From Albidovulum marisflavi (lineage in GTDB: Bacteria > Pseudomonadota > Alphaproteobacteria > Rhodobacterales > Rhodobacteraceae): a DNA stretch of 64,000 nucleotides. Positions 9,814 to 19,351 of the stretch are shown here, piece after piece (within the stretch, counting starts at the first letter, position 1; each line of letters begins with the position of its first letter). The stretch covers positions 1 through 64,000 of the forward strand of contig NZ_JAOWKY010000003.1 in NCBI RefSeq assembly GCF_025751435.1, given 5' to 3'. The notes under the pieces were generated by a model. It had not been told where the DNA came from, ran no database searches, and worked only from the letters and a program-made list of their open reading frames with translations. A program made the translations under genes and the position numbers.

Positions 9814-10557
9814 GTGTTCGGGTTAGACAAAGTCCTCGGTCGCCTCGCGCGCGTCGATGCGGGCGAAGCGAAGATTTTTTGTATCGGCTTCAACAAGACG
9901 GGCACGACGTCACTTCACACGTTCTTCGGTCGCCTTGGCCTTTCGAGCGTCCACGACATCGTCTGGCCGATTGAATCCCATCGTAGCGAAGGGCGTGAGC
10001 ATTTCGTCGAAGCCACCTGCTACACCGATGGGGAGAACGCCTCTTTCCAGAACCTTGAGATGTGGTTTCCCAAGGCGGTTTTCATCTTGAATACACGGGA
10101 TGAAAAGCGATGGCTGCGCTCGCGTATCAAACATGCGATGCGCTTCGGTGTCCCGACGGGCGAGCCAGGCTGTACAGTGCTTGCCCAACTTGGACAGATG
10201 GGGCACGAATTTTTCGCCTGCCCCGAAATGGCGCTGGTGTCCTGGGTCGCGCAGAGACGTGTGTATGAGGCCGCGGCGCGTCAGCACTTTTCGGGGAAGC
10301 CGAATTTCCTGGAGCTGCGTGTCACCGAGGATCCGGACTGGCCGGCCAAATTGGAGAGCTTTCTGACCGCGAACCATGTGCCGCATCGCTCCAAGTTGCC
10401 GAAGGACGCCCCCGATACCAACAAGCGCGCGAGCAGTGAGGTCCCCGATCAGCAGGAACTGGCTGAGTACCTCGCGCTGGCGGATGAGGTGTTGAGGCGC
10501 ATCGACGCGCTCGGAGCCGGAACGCGGGGCGCCACGCGGGAGTATTGCATGGCGTAG
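9814..10557 (+). CDS. Sulfotransferase family protein
   Basis: This is a predicted PAPS-dependent sulfotransferase-fold protein. GFNKTGTTSL at residues 25-34 is the 5'-phosphosulfate-binding loop, and VFILNTRDEKRWLRS further on fits the 3'-phosphate-binding region. Length is 247 residues. I chose the GTG at 9814 because CGGAG ends 7 bases before it; a GTG at 9799 would add five residues. The substrate cannot be read from the sequence. It sits with a GFA-family gene between rpmD and rplO, behind a terminator and with no clear promoter of its own. A distinct sulfotransferase-like gene lies at 39123-39941. Confidence 0.75.
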   Translation: MFGLDKVLGRLARVDAGEAKIFCIGFNKTGTTSLHTFFGRLGLSSVHDIVWPIESHRSEGREHFVEATCYTDGENASFQNLEMWFPKAVFILNTRDEKRWLRSRIKHAMRFGVPTGEPGCTVLAQLGQMGHEFFACPEMALVSWVAQRRVYEAAARQHFSGKPNFLELRVTEDPDWPAKLESFLTANHVPHRSKLPKDAPDTNKRASSEVPDQQELAEYLALADEVLRRIDALGAGTRGATREYCMA

Positions 10558-10677
10558 TCCGTCCCGCCGGCAAGCAGCCGAGGTCGCGCATCGCACTTTC
10601 GAATCATGGGGGGCATGGTAGCCTGAGGCCGCGTATGCAGGTGCGCAGGTTGCACCGCCGCTCTGGAGGGAGGTTCC

Positions 10678-11115
10678 ATGGCACATAAGTACGAGGGCGG
10701 TTGCGCCCATGTTCACACGCACTCAGACCACGACCCGATCGACAACCATGAATGTCACTGCAACGTGTGCAAGTCGGTGACCGGGCAGCATACGACGCAT
10801 GTCGCCTTCTTCAACCACGGCGACCTGAAGGTCGACCATCCCGAGAAGCTGAAGCGCGTGCCCTTCAACGCGACGAACCCGGACGGACCGCTTGAAATCT
10901 GCCTTTGCACAGAATGTGGGGGCGTCGTCATGCTGGATGACAAGCAGAAGCGCATCCGCGTCGCGGTGCCGAATATCATGGGCTATGATGCGTCGTTTCC
11001 GGCAGCGACCTACCACGCGTTCTGGGATGAAACCAAGGGCTACGACAAGCCCGACGATGGCCGCCCGGTCCACGCAGGCCTGCGCCCGGATTTCGTCTGG
11101 CCCTCGCCATCCTGA
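10678..11115 (+). CDS. GFA-family zinc protein (CENP-V/GFA domain)
   Basis: The 145-residue protein has the Cys pattern of the GFA fold: HECHCNVCKSVTG near residues 24-36 and CLCTECGGVV near 78-87, which bind structural zinc. Founding members were linked to glutathione-dependent formaldehyde handling, but most members have no proven reaction, so I do not assign one. The N-terminus is His-rich (AHVHTHSDHD), which could bind extra metal. GGAGGGAGG precedes the ATG. It is the second gene of the insertion between rpmD and rplO and ends at a terminator-like hairpin. Confidence 0.75.
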   Translation: MAHKYEGGCAHVHTHSDHDPIDNHECHCNVCKSVTGQHTTHVAFFNHGDLKVDHPEKLKRVPFNATNPDGPLEICLCTECGGVVMLDDKQKRIRVAVPNIMGYDASFPAATYHAFWDETKGYDKPDDGRPVHAGLRPDFVWPSPS

Positions 11116-11142
11116 ACCCGCGGCTCTCGGGACACCGGGCAG

Positions 11143-11167
11143 GAGGGCGGTGACTGCCGCCCTCTTG
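11143..11167 (+). terminator. Terminator-like hairpin after the GFA gene
   Basis: GAGGGCGG (11143-11150) pairs with CCGCCCTC (11157-11164) around a 6-base loop; only a short T-pair follows. It overlaps the -35 box predicted for rplO. Confidence 0.5.
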
Positions 11168-11193
11168 ATCCTTTGGGGCCATGGGTCTATACG
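11165..11193 (+). promoter_or_regulatory. Predicted promoter for rplO-secY-adk
   Basis: TTGATC (11165-11170) and TATACG (11188-11193) are 17 bases apart, a good sigma-70-type match, about 97 bases before the rplO start. It would let rplO, secY and adk be expressed independently of the genes upstream. Confidence 0.55.
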
Positions 11194-11289
11194 CCCCCGG
11201 TGGCCCAAGAGGCCCGATTCACGAGAACCAAGAAACGCCGTGTCCCTCCCGCATCGCTTCGGGGAGGTGCTCCGGCAAGGAGAAGCGAC

Positions 11290-11763
11290 ATGAAACTGCA
11301 CGAACTCCGCGACAATCCCGGCGCGGCCAAGAAATCCAAGCGCGTTGCGCGTGGTCCCGGTTCCGGCAAGGGCAAGACTGCCGGCCGTGGTATCAAGGGT
11401 CAGAAATCCCGCTCGGGCGTTGCCATCGGCGGTTATGAAGGCGGCCAGATGCCGCTTTACCGGCGCCTGCCGAAGCGCGGCTTCAGCAAGCCGAACGCCA
11501 AGAAATTCGCGGTCGTGAACCTGGGCGTGATCCAGAAATTCGTCGAGGCCGGCAAGCTCGACGCCAAGACCGACATCACCGAAGACGTGCTGGTCGCGGC
11601 CGGTGTCGTCCGCCGCAAGCTTGACGGCGTCCGCGTTCTGGCAAAGGGCGATTTCTCGTCCAAGCTGAACATCGTCGTCACCGGCGCCTCGAAGGCAGCG
11701 GTGGACGCGGTGGCCAAGGCCGGCGGCGCGCTGACCGTCGCAACCGCGTCGGCGGCTGAATAA
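11290..11763 (+). CDS. rplO: 50S ribosomal protein L15
   Basis: L15 is a late-assembly 50S protein. The start at 11290 behind AAGGAGAAG gives [18 protein letters not shown] and a 157-residue protein with the Gly-rich RNA-binding stretch [12 protein letters not shown] and [16 protein letters not shown]-like residues. It leads the rplO-secY-adk unit. Confidence 0.97.
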   Translation: MKLHELRDNPGAAKKSKRVARGPGSGKGKTAGRGIKGQKSRSGVAIGGYEGGQMPLYRRLPKRGFSKPNAKKFAVVNLGVIQKFVEAGKLDAKTDITEDVLVAAGVVRRKLDGVRVLAKGDFSSKLNIVVTGASKAAVDAVAKAGGALTVATASAAE

Positions 11764-11865
11764 GCGGTTGTCGGCGGCGTGCGCGCCGCTTACATAGGCT
11801 TCAGTTTTCCAAGCGCCGCCGACCGGAAAACGGTTTGGCGGCGCTCTGCATGAAAGAGACTGCGA

Positions 11866-13227
<1,362 letters not shown>

Positions 13228-13236
13228 GGGGGATCC

Positions 13237-13884
13237 ATGACCAATATCATCCTTCTGGGACCGCCGGGGGCGGGCAAGGGAACTCAGGCCCGCCGTCTGG
13301 TCGAAGGGCGCGGCATGGTGCAGCTGTCCACCGGCGACATGCTGCGCGAGGCGCGCACCAGCGGGACCGAGATGGGCAAGCGCGTCGCGGATATCATGGA
13401 CCGGGGCGAGCTGGTGACCGATGAGATCGTCATCGGCCTGATCGAAGAAAAGCTGAACGGCGAAAACGGCGGCGGCTTCATCTTCGACGGCTTCCCGCGC
13501 ACGCTGGCGCAGGCCGACGCGCTTGGCGCGCTGCTTGACCGTCACGGCATGAAGCTTGATGCCGTGATCGAGATGCAGGTCGATGACGCGGCGCTTGTTT
13601 CCCGCATCACCGCGCGGTCGACCTGCGCGAACTGCGGCGAGGTCTACAACGACGCGACCAAGCCCATTCCCGCCGACGGTGTCTGCACGAACTGCGGCGA
13701 AAAGGCCGAGTTCAAGCGCCGCGCCGACGACAACGAGGACAGCCTCAAGCAGCGTCTCATGGAATACTACAAGAAGACGTCCCCGCTGATCGGCTACTAT
13801 TATGCCAAGGGCAAGCTGCGTACCGTGGACGGCTTGGCCGAGATTGACGCCGTTGCCCGGTCCATCGCGCAGGCGCTTGACTGA
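13237..13884 (+). CDS. adk: Adenylate kinase
   Basis: Adenylate kinase catalyses the reversible reaction ATP + AMP = 2 ADP in the cytoplasm. The 215-residue protein has the P-loop GPPGAGKGT at residues 8-16, the AMP-site FDGFPRT, and a LID domain with four cysteines (C130, C133, C150, C153), meaning the zinc-binding long form. An AAGGGGGATCC site precedes the ATG. It is a usual partner of secY; infA and rpmJ are not found here. Confidence 0.98.
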   Translation: MTNIILLGPPGAGKGTQARRLVEGRGMVQLSTGDMLREARTSGTEMGKRVADIMDRGELVTDEIVIGLIEEKLNGENGGGFIFDGFPRTLAQADALGALLDRHGMKLDAVIEMQVDDAALVSRITARSTCANCGEVYNDATKPIPADGVCTNCGEKAEFKRRADDNEDSLKQRLMEYYKKTSPLIGYYYAKGKLRTVDGLAEIDAVARSIAQALD

Positions 13885-13894
13885 CCATCCTCTC

Positions 13895-13923
13895 TTGACG
13901 GGCCGAACGAAACCCTCTAGGTC
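13895..13923 (+). promoter_or_regulatory. Possible promoter for rpsM-rpsK
   Basis: TTGACG (13895-13900) and TAGGTC (13918-13923) are 17 bases apart in the 186-base gap between adk and rpsM. The -35 is good and the -10 is weak. Confidence 0.4.
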
Positions 13924-14070
13924 ACGGCGTCCCGCAAGGGAATCGCATTGATTTTCTGGCCTTTCAACGGTCCGAATCAATGCGCACGAAACCGGTCCGA
14001 CGCGTTGCGCCGGGCCATGTTGTGAAAAAAGGTTCTGGCAGCACGGAACCGCAACGAAAGGAAGAAACGC

Positions 14071-14439
14071 GTGGCACGTATCGCTGGCGTCAACATCCCG
14101 ACGGGGAAACGCGTCCCCATCGCCCTTCAGTACATCCACGGCATCGGTGCCGACGTCGCGCGCAAGATCTGCGAAGCGGTGAAGATCGACGAAACCCGCC
14201 GTGTGAACGATCTTTCCGACGCCGAAGTGCTCGCCATCCGCGAACATATCGACGCGAACTACACGGTTGAAGGCGACCTTCGCCGTGAAGTTCAGATGAA
14301 CATCAAGCGCCTGATGGATCTCGGTTGCTACCGCGGCCTGCGTCACCGCAAGAACCTGCCGGTTCGCGGTCAGCGCACCCACACCAACGCCCGCACCCGC
14401 AAGGGCCCGGCGAAACCGATCGCCGGCAAGAAGAAGTAA
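14071..14439 (+). CDS. rpsM: 30S ribosomal protein S13
   Basis: S13 sits in the 30S head and contacts P-site tRNA and the 50S subunit. The 122-residue protein begins with a GTG codon ([19 protein letters not shown]) behind AAGGAAG, and ends with the basic tRNA-contacting tail [16 protein letters not shown]. It is the first gene of the alpha cluster. Confidence 0.98.
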   Translation: MARIAGVNIPTGKRVPIALQYIHGIGADVARKICEAVKIDETRRVNDLSDAEVLAIREHIDANYTVEGDLRREVQMNIKRLMDLGCYRGLRHRKNLPVRGQRTHTNARTRKGPAKPIAGKKK

Positions 14440-14454
14440 GGGGAGGGTTCAGAT

Positions 14455-14844
14455 ATGGCACGTGACAAGACCCGCATGAAGCGCAAGGAGCGCAAGAACA
14501 TCGCCGCTGGTGTGGCGCATGTGAACTCCTCCTTCAACAACACCAAGATCCTGATTTCGGACGTCCAGGGCAACGCGATTGCCTGGTCTTCTGCCGGCAC
14601 CATGGGCTTCAAGGGTTCGCGCAAGTCGACGCCCTACGCCGCCCAGATGGCCGCCGAAGACGCAGGCCGCAAGGCTCAGGAACACGGCGTGAAGACGCTC
14701 GAAGTTGAAGTTCAGGGCCCCGGTTCGGGCCGCGAGTCGGCGCTGCGCGCGCTGGCCGCCGTCGGCTTCAACATCACGTCCATCCGCGACGTGACGCCGA
14801 TCGCGCACAATGGATGCCGTCCGCCGAAGCGTCGGCGCGTCTGA
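14455..14844 (+). CDS. rpsK: 30S ribosomal protein S11
   Basis: S11 is on the 30S platform near the mRNA exit. The 129-residue protein contains [20 protein letters not shown] and ends with [18 protein letters not shown], the conserved C-terminus. GGGGAGGG precedes the start. rpsD, which follows rpsK in E. coli, is absent; a very strong hairpin and rpoA follow instead. Confidence 0.98.
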   Translation: MARDKTRMKRKERKNIAAGVAHVNSSFNNTKILISDVQGNAIAWSSAGTMGFKGSRKSTPYAAQMAAEDAGRKAQEHGVKTLEVEVQGPGSGRESALRALAAVGFNITSIRDVTPIAHNGCRPPKRRRV

Positions 14845-14860
14845 CAAGATTTAGTGGCGG

Positions 14861-14910
14861 CCGGGGCCGGGCGAAACGCCCGGCCCCGGTCCGCTTTCGT
14901 GTTTTTCCTC
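14861..14910 (+). terminator. Strong hairpin between rpsK and rpoA
   Basis: A near-perfect stem of 12-13 bp (14861-14873 with 14877-14889, all GC-rich) with a small GAAAC loop lies 16 bases after the rpsK stop. A T-run (GTTTTTCC) follows about 11 bases later. It could terminate or attenuate transcription into rpoA. Confidence 0.6.
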
Positions 14911-14914
14911 GGGC

Positions 14915-14944
14915 GTTCCCGAAAATCGGACATGGTTCGGGAAC
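14915..14944 (+). promoter_or_regulatory. Perfect inverted repeat just before the rpoA ribosome binding site
   Basis: GTTCCCGAA (14915-14923) and TTCGGGAAC (14936-14944) are a perfect 9-bp inverted repeat with a 12-base spacer, ending 6 bases before the GGAGG of rpoA. As RNA it would place a stem right beside the ribosome binding site; as DNA it could be an operator. Confidence 0.5.
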
Positions 14945-14963
14945 AGGTATGGAGGCAAACCTC

Positions 14964-15980
14964 ATGATCCACAAGAATTGGGACGAGCTGATCAAGCCGG
15001 CACAGCTTGACGTGCGGCCGGGCAATGATCCGCAGCGCCAGGCGACACTGGTCGCCGAACCGCTGGAACGTGGCTTCGGCCTGACGCTGGGCAACGCGCT
15101 GCGCCGCGTTCTGCTTTCGTCGCTGCAAGGCGCGGCGATCACCTCGGTTCAGATCGACAACGTCCTGCACGAGTTCTCCTCGATCGCCGGCGTCCGCGAG
15201 GACGTGACGGACGTCGTGCTGAACCTCAAGGGCGTCAGCCTGAAGATGGAAGTCGAAGGGCCGAAGCGCCTGACGATCTCCGCGAAGGGTCCCGGCATCG
15301 TCACCGCCGGTGACATCTCGGAATCGAATGGGATCGAGGTCCTGAACAAGGATCACGTGATCTGCCACCTTGACGACGGTGCGGACCTGTTCATGGAACT
15401 GACGGTCGAGACCGGCAAGGGCTATGTCGCCGCCGACAAGAACCGCCCCGAAGATGCGCCCATCGGTCTGATCCCGATCGACGCGATCTATTCGCCGGTC
15501 AAGAAGGTCAGCTACGAAGTCCAGCCCACCCGCGAGGGCCAGGTGCTTGACTACGACAAGCTGACGATGAAGGTCGAAACCGACGGTTCGCTGACGCCGG
15601 AAGACGCCGTGGCCTATGCCGCGCGCATCCTTCAGGACCAGCTGGGCATCTTCGTCAACTTCGAAGAGCCGGAATCGGCCCAGAAGGGCGCCGAGGACGA
15701 CGGGCTGGAATTCAACCCGCTGCTTCTCAAGAAGGTGGACGAGTTGGAGCTTTCGGTCCGTTCGGCCAACTGCCTCAAGAACGACAACATCGTCTACATC
15801 GGCGATCTCATCCAGAAGACCGAAGCAGAGATGCTGCGCACGCCGAACTTCGGCCGCAAGTCGCTGAACGAGATCAAGGAAGTGCTGTCGGGCATGGGCC
15901 TGCACCTTGGCATGGAAGTCGAGGACTGGCCGCCAGAGAACATCGAGGACCTCGCCAAGCGGTTCGAAGACCAGTTCTGA
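14964..15980 (+). CDS. rpoA: DNA-directed RNA polymerase subunit alpha
   Basis: RpoA dimerises to nucleate RNA polymerase assembly, and its C-terminal domain contacts activators and UP elements. I chose the ATG at 14964 ([12 protein letters not shown]) because a perfect GGAGG lies 8 bases before it; the ATG at 14949 lacks such spacing. The 338-residue protein has [20 protein letters not shown] in the N-terminal domain and the C-terminal domain stretch [20 protein letters not shown] followed by [16 protein letters not shown]. An acidic linker is present near residues 230-250. Confidence 0.98.
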   Translation: MIHKNWDELIKPAQLDVRPGNDPQRQATLVAEPLERGFGLTLGNALRRVLLSSLQGAAITSVQIDNVLHEFSSIAGVREDVTDVVLNLKGVSLKMEVEGPKRLTISAKGPGIVTAGDISESNGIEVLNKDHVICHLDDGADLFMELTVETGKGYVAADKNRPEDAPIGLIPIDAIYSPVKKVSYEVQPTREGQVLDYDKLTMKVETDGSLTPEDAVAYAARILQDQLGIFVNFEEPESAQKGAEDDGLEFNPLLLKKVDELELSVRSANCLKNDNIVYIGDLIQKTEAEMLRTPNFGRKSLNEIKEVLSGMGLHLGMEVEDWPPENIEDLAKRFEDQF

Positions 15981-16118
15981 TTGACGATTGCGGGGGGCGT
16001 CGTGTAGACGGCCCCCGGAAATGCCCGCGCTGGCGGGGAATATCCGGGCGAAAGCCCCAAGGAGAGCGGAGCGAGGACCACGCCCGCCGGACAAAGCAAA
16101 ACGCGATAGGAGATTGAA

Positions 16119-16538
16119 ATGCGTCACGCTCGCGGCTACCGCCGTCTGAACCGTACTCATGAGCACCGCAAGGCGCTCTGGGCCAACATGGCCGGTTCGC
16201 TCATCGAACACGAACAGATCAAGACCACCCTTCCGAAGGCGAAGGAACTGCGTCCGATCGTTGAAAAGCTGATCACGCTTGCCAAGCGCGGTGATCTGCA
16301 TGCCCGGCGTCAGGCAGCGGCGCAGCTCAAGCAGGATTCGCACGTCGCGCGCCTGTTCGAGATCCTCGGCCCGCGCTACAAGGACCGCCAGGGCGGCTAC
16401 ATCCGCATCATGAAAGCGGGCTTCCGCTATGGTGACATGGCCCCGATGGCGATCATCGAATTCGTTGACCGCGACACCAGCGCCAAGGGCGCGGCCGACA
16501 AGGCGCGCGTTGCCGCCGAAGAAGCCGTCGAGGATTGA
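16119..16538 (+). CDS. rplQ: 50S ribosomal protein L17
   Basis: L17 binds near the exit tunnel. The 139-residue protein begins [20 protein letters not shown] and has the [20 protein letters not shown] helix. A 138-base gap with a bulged GC hairpin separates it from rpoA. It ends the ribosomal cluster and is followed by a strong terminator. Confidence 0.98.
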   Translation: MRHARGYRRLNRTHEHRKALWANMAGSLIEHEQIKTTLPKAKELRPIVEKLITLAKRGDLHARRQAAAQLKQDSHVARLFEILGPRYKDRQGGYIRIMKAGFRYGDMAPMAIIEFVDRDTSAKGAADKARVAAEEAVED

Positions 16539-16590
16539 TTTCCGGCTGATGCCCCGGCCGTGCTTCGCCGTGGCCGGTGATTGAATAGTG

Positions 16591-16622
16591 AACCCCCGCG
16601 GTGATTTCCCCGCGGGGGTTTC
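16591..16622 (+). terminator. Intrinsic terminator after rplQ
   Basis: AACCCCCGCGG (16591-16601) pairs perfectly with CCGCGGGGGTT (16610-16620) around an 8-base loop, followed by T. It ends the alpha cluster. Confidence 0.85.
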
Positions 16623-16763
16623 GCGTTTGGCCCCATTCCCGAACAGTCGTGGCGCGCGCATCGCGCCTTGCTGGGCTCTGCTCTATTACTGCGCGCAAAA
16701 GAGGCAGAGCCGTGCCGCAGTCTCACGACGACTTCACTCTTTCGAAAGGACAAGCGAAAGCGG

Positions 16764-16792
16764 TTGACCCAAGGGAAGGGGACTTGTCTAAA
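16764..16792 (+). promoter_or_regulatory. Predicted promoter of the luxR-type gene
   Basis: TTGACC (16764-16769) and TCTAAA (16787-16792) are 17 bases apart, giving a predicted start of transcription near 16799 and a 26-base leader with a GAAGGGGG site. Confidence 0.6.
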
Positions 16793-16801
16793 AAGACATG
16801 T
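16782..16801 (+). promoter_or_regulatory. Lux-box-like inverted repeat over the -10 box
   Basis: ACTTGTCT-AAAA-AGACATGT is a 20-bp inverted repeat with 7 of 8 half-site bases matching. The length and the ACnTGT ends resemble known lux boxes. It covers the predicted -10 and start site, so bound protein would be expected to block this promoter. Confidence 0.5.
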
Positions 16802-16824
16802 CTGCGAGTTGAAGGGGGTCCGCC

Positions 16825-17436
16825 ATGCCGTTGCGGTCCGGCATAGAGTTGCAGCTTCACGAACTGTCCCTGATGTCGCCATTGGGCTACTCGGTGGCGC
16901 TGCACTTCCGGGCCGCGCTGCCGTTGCTTCTCCACCAGACTTATCCGGCGGATTGGGTCGCGCGCTACAACGAAGACTCTTTCGGGCTTCGGGATCCTTT
17001 GTTCGCCTGGGGCTATGGCACGATCGGCACCGCGCGCTGGAGCGAGATCCAGATGCCCGATCCGTTCGACATCCTGGGACAGGCACGGGACTTCGGCCTG
17101 ATCTACGGTCTTGTGGTGTCTTGCGGGCCGGTCTCGTCCAGGACGGTCGCCTCGGCCAGCCGATCGGACCGGGAATTCTCGGATGCCGAGATCGAGTCAT
17201 TCGCGCGCTTGATTCACACCCTGCACGACATGATTGAGCCGCCGACCAAGCTGACCAAGGCGCAAGCCGACGCGCTGCGGCTGATCGCCGAGGGGCATCG
17301 CTATGTGGCTGCGGCCGCCAAGCTCAACATTTCGGAAAGTGCGCTCAAGGCCCGTCTGAATTCTGCGCGGCAATCTCTTCTGGCGCGGACGACCGCCGAG
17401 GCTGTGCAGCGCGCGCGCGATTACCGGCTGATCTGA
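16825..17436 (+). CDS. Solo LuxR-type quorum-sensing regulator
   Basis: A two-domain transcription factor of 203 residues. The N-terminal autoinducer-binding domain keeps W44, Y48, D57, P58 and W72, with exactly the spacing of the ligand-pocket residues W57, Y61, D70, P71 and W85 of TraR. The C-terminal LuxR helix-turn-helix runs from about residue 143 (LTKAQADALRLIAEGH) to KLNISESALKARLNSAR; the usual Glu at the start of this domain is replaced. No luxI-type synthase is in the window, so it may answer an acyl-homoserine lactone made elsewhere or by neighbours. Its own promoter carries a lux-box-like repeat. Confidence 0.85.
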   Translation: MPLRSGIELQLHELSLMSPLGYSVALHFRAALPLLLHQTYPADWVARYNEDSFGLRDPLFAWGYGTIGTARWSEIQMPDPFDILGQARDFGLIYGLVVSCGPVSSRTVASASRSDREFSDAEIESFARLIHTLHDMIEPPTKLTKAQADALRLIAEGHRYVAAAAKLNISESALKARLNSARQSLLARTTAEAVQRARDYRLI

Positions 17437-17560
17437 GATGTGCAAGGATCGGACACAATCACGCGCCCGCTGTCGCCGCGCGACCATGATCCGGCTGGGC
17501 ACGGCCCGGGCCAGCCGAAGCGGCCTTCCGCTTGGTCGTGCGGCGAAGTAATCTGCGCCA

Positions 17561-18871
17561 ATGGCCGATCTTTTCGACACAGCCGAGAAACCCCAGGACC
17601 GCCCCGGCGCACGGCCTTTGGCCGACCGTTTGCGGCCGCGGACGCTTGGCGAAGTCATAGGCCAGGAAAGGGTCCTTGGCCCCGATGGCCCGCTGGGCGC
17701 GATGCTGGGGGCGAAAAGCCTGTCGTCCCTGATCCTCTGGGGGCCGCCAGGGGTGGGCAAGACGACGATCGCGCGCCTGCTTGCCGACGCGACCGAGCTT
17801 GCATTCGTGCAGATCAGCGCAATCTTCACCGGCGTCCCCGAGTTGCGAAAGGTGTTCGAGGCGGCGCGCCTGCGTCACGGCCAGGGCCGCGGCACGCTGC
17901 TTTTCGTCGATGAGATCCACCGCTTCAACAAGGCGCAGCAGGACAGTTTCCTGCCGCATATGGAGGACGGTACGATCCTTCTTGTTGGGGCGACCACCGA
18001 AAACCCGTCGTTCGAGCTGAACGCCGCCTTGCTGAGCCGCGCCCAGGTCATCGTGCTTGAGCGCTTGTCGCTGACCGATCTGGAACGGCTTGTCCAGCGC
18101 GCGGAAATTGAACTGGGCCGTGCGCTTCCGCTGAAGGCCCCGGCGCGCGAGGCGCTGCTGGAAATGGCCGACGGGGACGGCCGCGCGCTTCTCAACCTCG
18201 TGGAACAGGTCGCGGCATGGAAGACGGCGCAGCCCCTGACGGCCGAGGCCCTGGCGCAGCGGCTGATGCGGCGCGCGACCAAGTACGACAAGTCGGGCGA
18301 CGAGCATTACAACCTGATCTCGGCGCTGCACAAATCGGTCCGCGGCTCTGATCCGGACGCGGCGCTTTACTGGTACGCGCGGATGCTGGAAGGCGGAGAG
18401 GATCCGCGCTTTCTGGCGCGGCGCATCACCCGAATGGCGGTCGAGGATATCGGCCTTGCCGATCCGCAGGCACAGACCGTCTGTCTTCATGCCTGGGAAA
18501 CATACGAGCGCCTGGGTAGCCCCGAAGGTGAACTGGCGCTGGCGCAGGCGGTCACCTATCTGGCGCTGGCCCCCAAGTCCAACGCAGGCTATGTCGCCTA
18601 CAAGGCCGCCCGCGATGCGGCGCGACGCACCGGTTCGGAACCTCCGCCCAAACATATCCTGAACGCACCCACCCGGCTGATGCAGGATCAAGGATATGGC
18701 GCGGGCTACGCCTATGACCACGATGCGGAAGACGGCTTTTCCGGGCAGAACTACTTTCCCGGAACCATGCGCCGGCCCGTCTTTTACCAGCCGGTCGAGC
18801 GGGGCTACGAACGCGAATTGAAGAAGCGGGTGGAATGGTTCGCGAAGCTTCGGGACAAGCGGAATGGCTAG
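17561..18871 (+). CDS. rarA: Replication-associated recombination protein A (AAA+ ATPase)
   Basis: RarA/MgsA is a clamp-loader-like AAA+ ATPase acting at stalled replication forks. The 436-residue protein has the family opening ADRLRPRTLGEVIGQ, Walker A GPPGVGKTT at 61-69, Walker B LLFVDEIH at 113-120, sensor 1 in GATTENPS, and the C-terminal tetramerisation region. That region includes DEHYNLISALHKSVRGSDPD and PKSNAGYVAYKAA, both typical of RarA. The upstream gap is 124 bases. Confidence 0.95.
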   Translation: MADLFDTAEKPQDRPGARPLADRLRPRTLGEVIGQERVLGPDGPLGAMLGAKSLSSLILWGPPGVGKTTIARLLADATELAFVQISAIFTGVPELRKVFEAARLRHGQGRGTLLFVDEIHRFNKAQQDSFLPHMEDGTILLVGATTENPSFELNAALLSRAQVIVLERLSLTDLERLVQRAEIELGRALPLKAPAREALLEMADGDGRALLNLVEQVAAWKTAQPLTAEALAQRLMRRATKYDKSGDEHYNLISALHKSVRGSDPDAALYWYARMLEGGEDPRFLARRITRMAVEDIGLADPQAQTVCLHAWETYERLGSPEGELALAQAVTYLALAPKSNAGYVAYKAARDAARRTGSEPPPKHILNAPTRLMQDQGYGAGYAYDHDAEDGFSGQNYFPGTMRRPVFYQPVERGYERELKKRVEWFAKLRDKRNG

Positions 18872-18973
18872 CGTTCGGCGCGGTTGGGTGGCCAAGCCGC
18901 CCAGGCCGCAACGAACCCGCGGCAATACCCCTTGCAGGTTGACATTGGCGCGGCCCGGCCACAGGAAGGCGGC

Positions 18974-19351
18974 ATGATCCAGACCCTGATACAGGTCGCC
19001 CTTGGCGGCGCAATCGGCGCCTCGGCGCGCTACATGACGAATGTCGCCGCGATGCGGCTTGTTGGCCCGGGATTCCCCTGGGGAACCGTCGCCGTGAATG
19101 TTGTCGGCTCCTTTCTCATGGGCGCCATCGTCGTCATTCTGGCCCACAAGGACGCGACGCGGCTGGCGCCGTTCCTGATGACGGGCGTGCTGGGCGGCTA
19201 TACGACGTTTTCCGCGTTTTCGCTTGACGCACTGACGATCTGGGAACGCGGTCAGACCATGATTTCAGTGGCCTACGTGGCAGCCTCCGTCGTCCTGTCG
19301 CTTGCGGCGATCGTCGCGGGCATGTCCGCAACACGGTGGGCATTCGCATGA
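18974..19351 (+). CDS. crcB: Fluoride ion exporter CrcB/Fluc
   Basis: CrcB forms dual-topology fluoride channels in the inner membrane. The 125-residue protein has four hydrophobic segments, the GAIGASARY motif at 12-20, the VNVVGSFLMG stretch at 41-50 with its pore Asn, and GGYTTFSAFS at 74-83 with the Phe and Thr/Ser residues that line the fluoride path. I chose ATG 18974 behind AGGAAGG. The stop overlaps the next start by 4 bases. I see no fluoride riboswitch upstream. Confidence 0.95.
   Translation: MIQTLIQVALGGAIGASARYMTNVAAMRLVGPGFPWGTVAVNVVGSFLMGAIVVILAHKDATRLAPFLMTGVLGGYTTFSAFSLDALTIWERGQTMISVAYVAASVVLSLAAIVAGMSATRWAFA

Noticed and set aside
14712-16661. Minus-strand open frame of 649 codons
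   Set aside because: It is antisense to rpsK, rpoA and rplQ and crosses the rplQ terminator. No motif supports it.
16539-18871. A luxI-type synthase beside the luxR-type gene
   Set aside because: The neighbours are rplQ and rarA, and no frame in the region has autoinducer-synthase motifs.
18872-18973. Fluoride riboswitch before crcB
   Set aside because: The 102 bases between rarA and crcB show no fold or conserved core like the known fluoride element.
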